NCBI GenBank assembly: GCA_013397695.1
Contig: VYZI01000075.1
Coordinates: forward strand, 562,342-626,341
From: Centropus unirufus
Taxonomy: Eukaryota > Chordata > Aves > Cuculiformes > Centropidae
Length of the DNA stretch: 64,000 nt
Direction: 5' to 3'
Of the stretch, positions 61,491 through 64,000 are shown in pieces. The first letter of the stretch is position 1. Every line of letters begins with the position of its first letter. The notes beneath the pieces were generated by a model that saw only the letters and a list, made by a program, of their open reading frames with translations, searched no databases and was not told the DNA's origin. The position numbers and the translations under genes are program-made.

Positions 61491-64000
61491 ACAGACATAC
61501 CCCACAGAGGGGTCAGGAGCAAGAGGCACTGGTCACACCACCCAAAGATGACAGCTGAGGGTTTTCTTAACACATGCCCTAACACAAACCTTCAGAAATC
61601 TGAACCCCTTCCTTTTCCTTTGGGTGCTGTTAAACTGCCTTGAAGGGGACAAAACAAAGCACTGCTGGTTCATGGAGTTAAAGCTGATAATGTACCTTGT
61701 AAAAAAACTGGGAACCTCTAACTTTTTATCTTTAAACAGATGAGAAGTATACACATTTTCCTTGGCAATCTGCTAGCAGTGTTATCTTTTTCTCCAATCT
61801 TTACAACAGTTTCTCAGAAGATAATGCTTCCTCTGAAATAATTAAGTGATAAAATTAGCTGTCCTTTTCTCTCAAGGGCACAAATATTTGCTTCGTTTGA
61901 AGCTTCCTAGCAGTTCTGGGAAAATTTGAAACCAGTCGCATTCTACCTTCAATACAAGGGAGGTCTTTGAATATAGTAGTTTCATCACTTTGCGTTAAAG
62001 TAAGTTTCATTAAGAAAACCACCAGTATACTTTACAGATATCAACAGTTTCTAGTTTAAGACACAACCATGCTTGCTCTGGAGGCAATGTATTTACTTTG
62101 AACTTTGTTTAGATCTCTGCTAAAGCTATCTACAGCTTCAAAAGATGTTGCAAGAAGGTTCCTACATAAGAATGTTACACAGCAAGTTTAAATGTAGACT
62201 AAGCTTCGGGCCTTTACGTCAGCTTAGGTTACTACACCTACTCAGAACCCTATTAGTGGACAGGAATAGGACAGACAAGCTGCTCTATTTTGTATCAACT
62301 ACAGGAACTGAAGCTGAGCTTTATGAAATTCGAAGCCCAAAAGAATTCCTGCAACAACTAGTTAGATCATTAATATACTACAGGCTCCCAAGCACTATCC
62401 AGACACTGCTGCATGAATCCCAAGGACCATAGTTTTACTAAAGCATTTCAACTCTCATAAGCCAAAAACATCAAGTGCCACAGGCAAAAACATCAGCAAC
62501 CCACAAGGCTTCTAGAAAATCAAGCAGTGTATTTGATAATACTGACCCAGAGCCTCATACACAGCCTATAGCACTATTGTGTACAGTGAGGTTCCTCTCA
62601 AGTCTGACTTCTGGAGAAAAAAAGTCTTTCCCTAACCAAAGCTGTGCTCTGTCTGGACCCACACATGAACAGGAGAAAACAGGCAGAAAAAAATAACAAA
62701 AATGATCCTTCGCATCACCACCTCGGGTATTGCTCCAACTTATCCAAGTCTTCTCTGCTGCTGGTGTCTGGATTCAGACGAAAGCAGTGTAAAATCCCAA
62801 CACATGTCTGACCAGCTACTCACTGACAAAATAATCTTCCCACCCTGCCAGTGACCAGCAGAAACCAAGAAGCAGCTGACACTGTCACAATCTGCCAGAG
62901 TAATTGCTGGGCAAAGCAAGCAATTCTGTTCTCCTTCACCAAGGGTCTGTGAAAGGTGGAGAAAAGCATAGTGGTCTACAGCTTCCCCGACTGCAAGATC
63001 AGAGCAAAACATTATGACCATATACTCTGAAACCAAACTAAACTGCATACCTAATTTCCTCTTATGAAATTAGGGCTCACCACGCCATCACCTGCCCCAA
63101 GCTTCTGCCTCCATGCTTAACTCTCTTTACTTTTCAGAAGCCATCACTCTTTTCAACAGGATTCGTGCAACTACAGCTGCCTTCAGCTGCCCATTGTGTC
63201 TCTATCACTGACCCAAAGCCCCTTTCTCCATTATCTCATATCTTTTCCATGTACCAGGCTCCACACAAATTTGGGGCTTTTTTCTGCTACACCGTAGGTT
63301 CTTGGTCTTCTTAGGGTTCACTCTGCAATGCTGTTATTTGATCAAATTTTGAGGCCCTACATAGAAATTTCAACAGTAACACCAGGTTTAAATGGAAGTA
63401 ATAGAACTGGAAACAGCATGATCCCAGTGGTTTTATTCAGCCTTACAAAGGCTTTGAAGTATGCTTATGTCTATTATTGCAAATTATTTCAGTAAATTCA
63501 GTGGAACTGAAGAATGCAAGCATATTTGAAGGATTAAAACCGAACAGCAAGAACGCTTGGCTACAACAAAACACCTTCCATCCACAGATTTGATTTCCTT
63601 TCACTGGACAAGCAAGCACAGAACTACTTACACATGGCAAAAACAAATAGAGCCTTTAGGAGATCATAAATTGCTTCTGTTTACAAACAGAAATAAATGT
63701 AATTATCTTTTCCCTTTTTGTCCCTATAAATGAAACAGTTTCAGGTGGTTACTGGTAGGCAAAGATGGAAAATTCAAAAAATTAAAACCTGATAAATTAA
63801 CTTTTTGCTTTAAGGAGGAATTTCTTGAATGCCCAAAGATTATCCAACCAACCAGTTCCTTCTCAGTGCTCATCAACTCAACGCTCACTTCTAATCAGCA
63901 GAAATTCACTTTCTAGACTTAACTCCTGATTGGTGAGCATTCCCCTTCCCATGTTCAATCATGGTCAATCATTCCTAATTTTCAGCTAAACACATTTGCC

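Larger units (their letters stand above)
61170..64000 (-). other. SERGEF: SERGEF intron upstream of the exon (partial)
   Basis: This intron continues beyond the right edge. I searched the minus strand for the preceding SERGEF segment (a GEVYVWGSNKHGQL-like RCC1 strand and a WSGWTHLVAQT-like strand) and found neither. The sequence is AT-rich with scattered short open frames on both strands; the longest are about 95-102 codons at 62145-62432 (+) and 62740-63048 (-). None has recognisable domains. A short perfect hairpin lies at 61469-61490. Confidence 0.7.

Noticed and set aside
62740..63048. 102-codon minus-strand open frame upstream of the exon, considered as the preceding SERGEF exon
   Set aside because: No RCC1 words (VWGSN-HGQL, WSGWTH) and no resemblance to the expected segment.

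Overview
The window looks like a piece of a vertebrate genome, most likely from a bird. It is AT-rich (my estimate is roughly 60% A+T) and almost free of long open frames. Interspersed repeats are sparse, and those I can recognise are sauropsid types: a 3'-end CR1 LINE fragment, much older CR1 pieces, MIR-like CORE-SINE scraps and one degenerate inverted-repeat DNA element. Nothing in it looks bacterial or viral, and I see no operon, CRISPR array, rRNA or tRNA gene.

The only coding sequence I can firmly support is one internal exon on the minus strand at 61009-61169. It encodes an RCC1 (beta-propeller) repeat containing GKVFTWGRMDYGQLGR and ending CLNGASQ. It matches the segment of SERGEF (secretion-regulating guanine nucleotide exchange factor, DelGEF) in the C-terminal half of the propeller. 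Both splice sites are canonical, and the 161-nt length fits phase 1 in and phase 0 out. I looked for the preceding and following SERGEF exons on the minus strand and did not find them. The rest of the window therefore reads as two introns: the end of one at 61170-64000, and at least 61 kb of the next from 61008 down to position 1. This fits the very large human SERGEF gene.

Intron contents, left to right: mostly featureless sequence with homopolymers (1-8.4 kb); a CpG-enriched pocket, possibly regulatory (8.9-9.15 kb); a perfect 23-bp inverted repeat with a 7-nt loop (10.3 kb); a MIR-like fragment (13.2 kb); a second MIR-like fragment, a 20-bp minisatellite and a G-quadruplex candidate (18.1-18.9 kb); a nested repeat and palindrome (22.1 kb); two ancient CR1 fragments in opposite orientations (23.7-26 kb), one still showing the reverse-transcriptase order of motifs; an RFX X-box palindrome (30.8 kb); a GC-rich 378-bp element with degenerate terminal inverted repeats (42.4-42.8 kb); a 350-bp CR1 3' fragment (47.5-47.9 kb); and an unexplained 183-codon plus-strand open frame followed by an exon-like interval (53.1-53.8 kb).

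Repeat and family names come from memory of consensus sequences and protein families. No alignment or database search was run.
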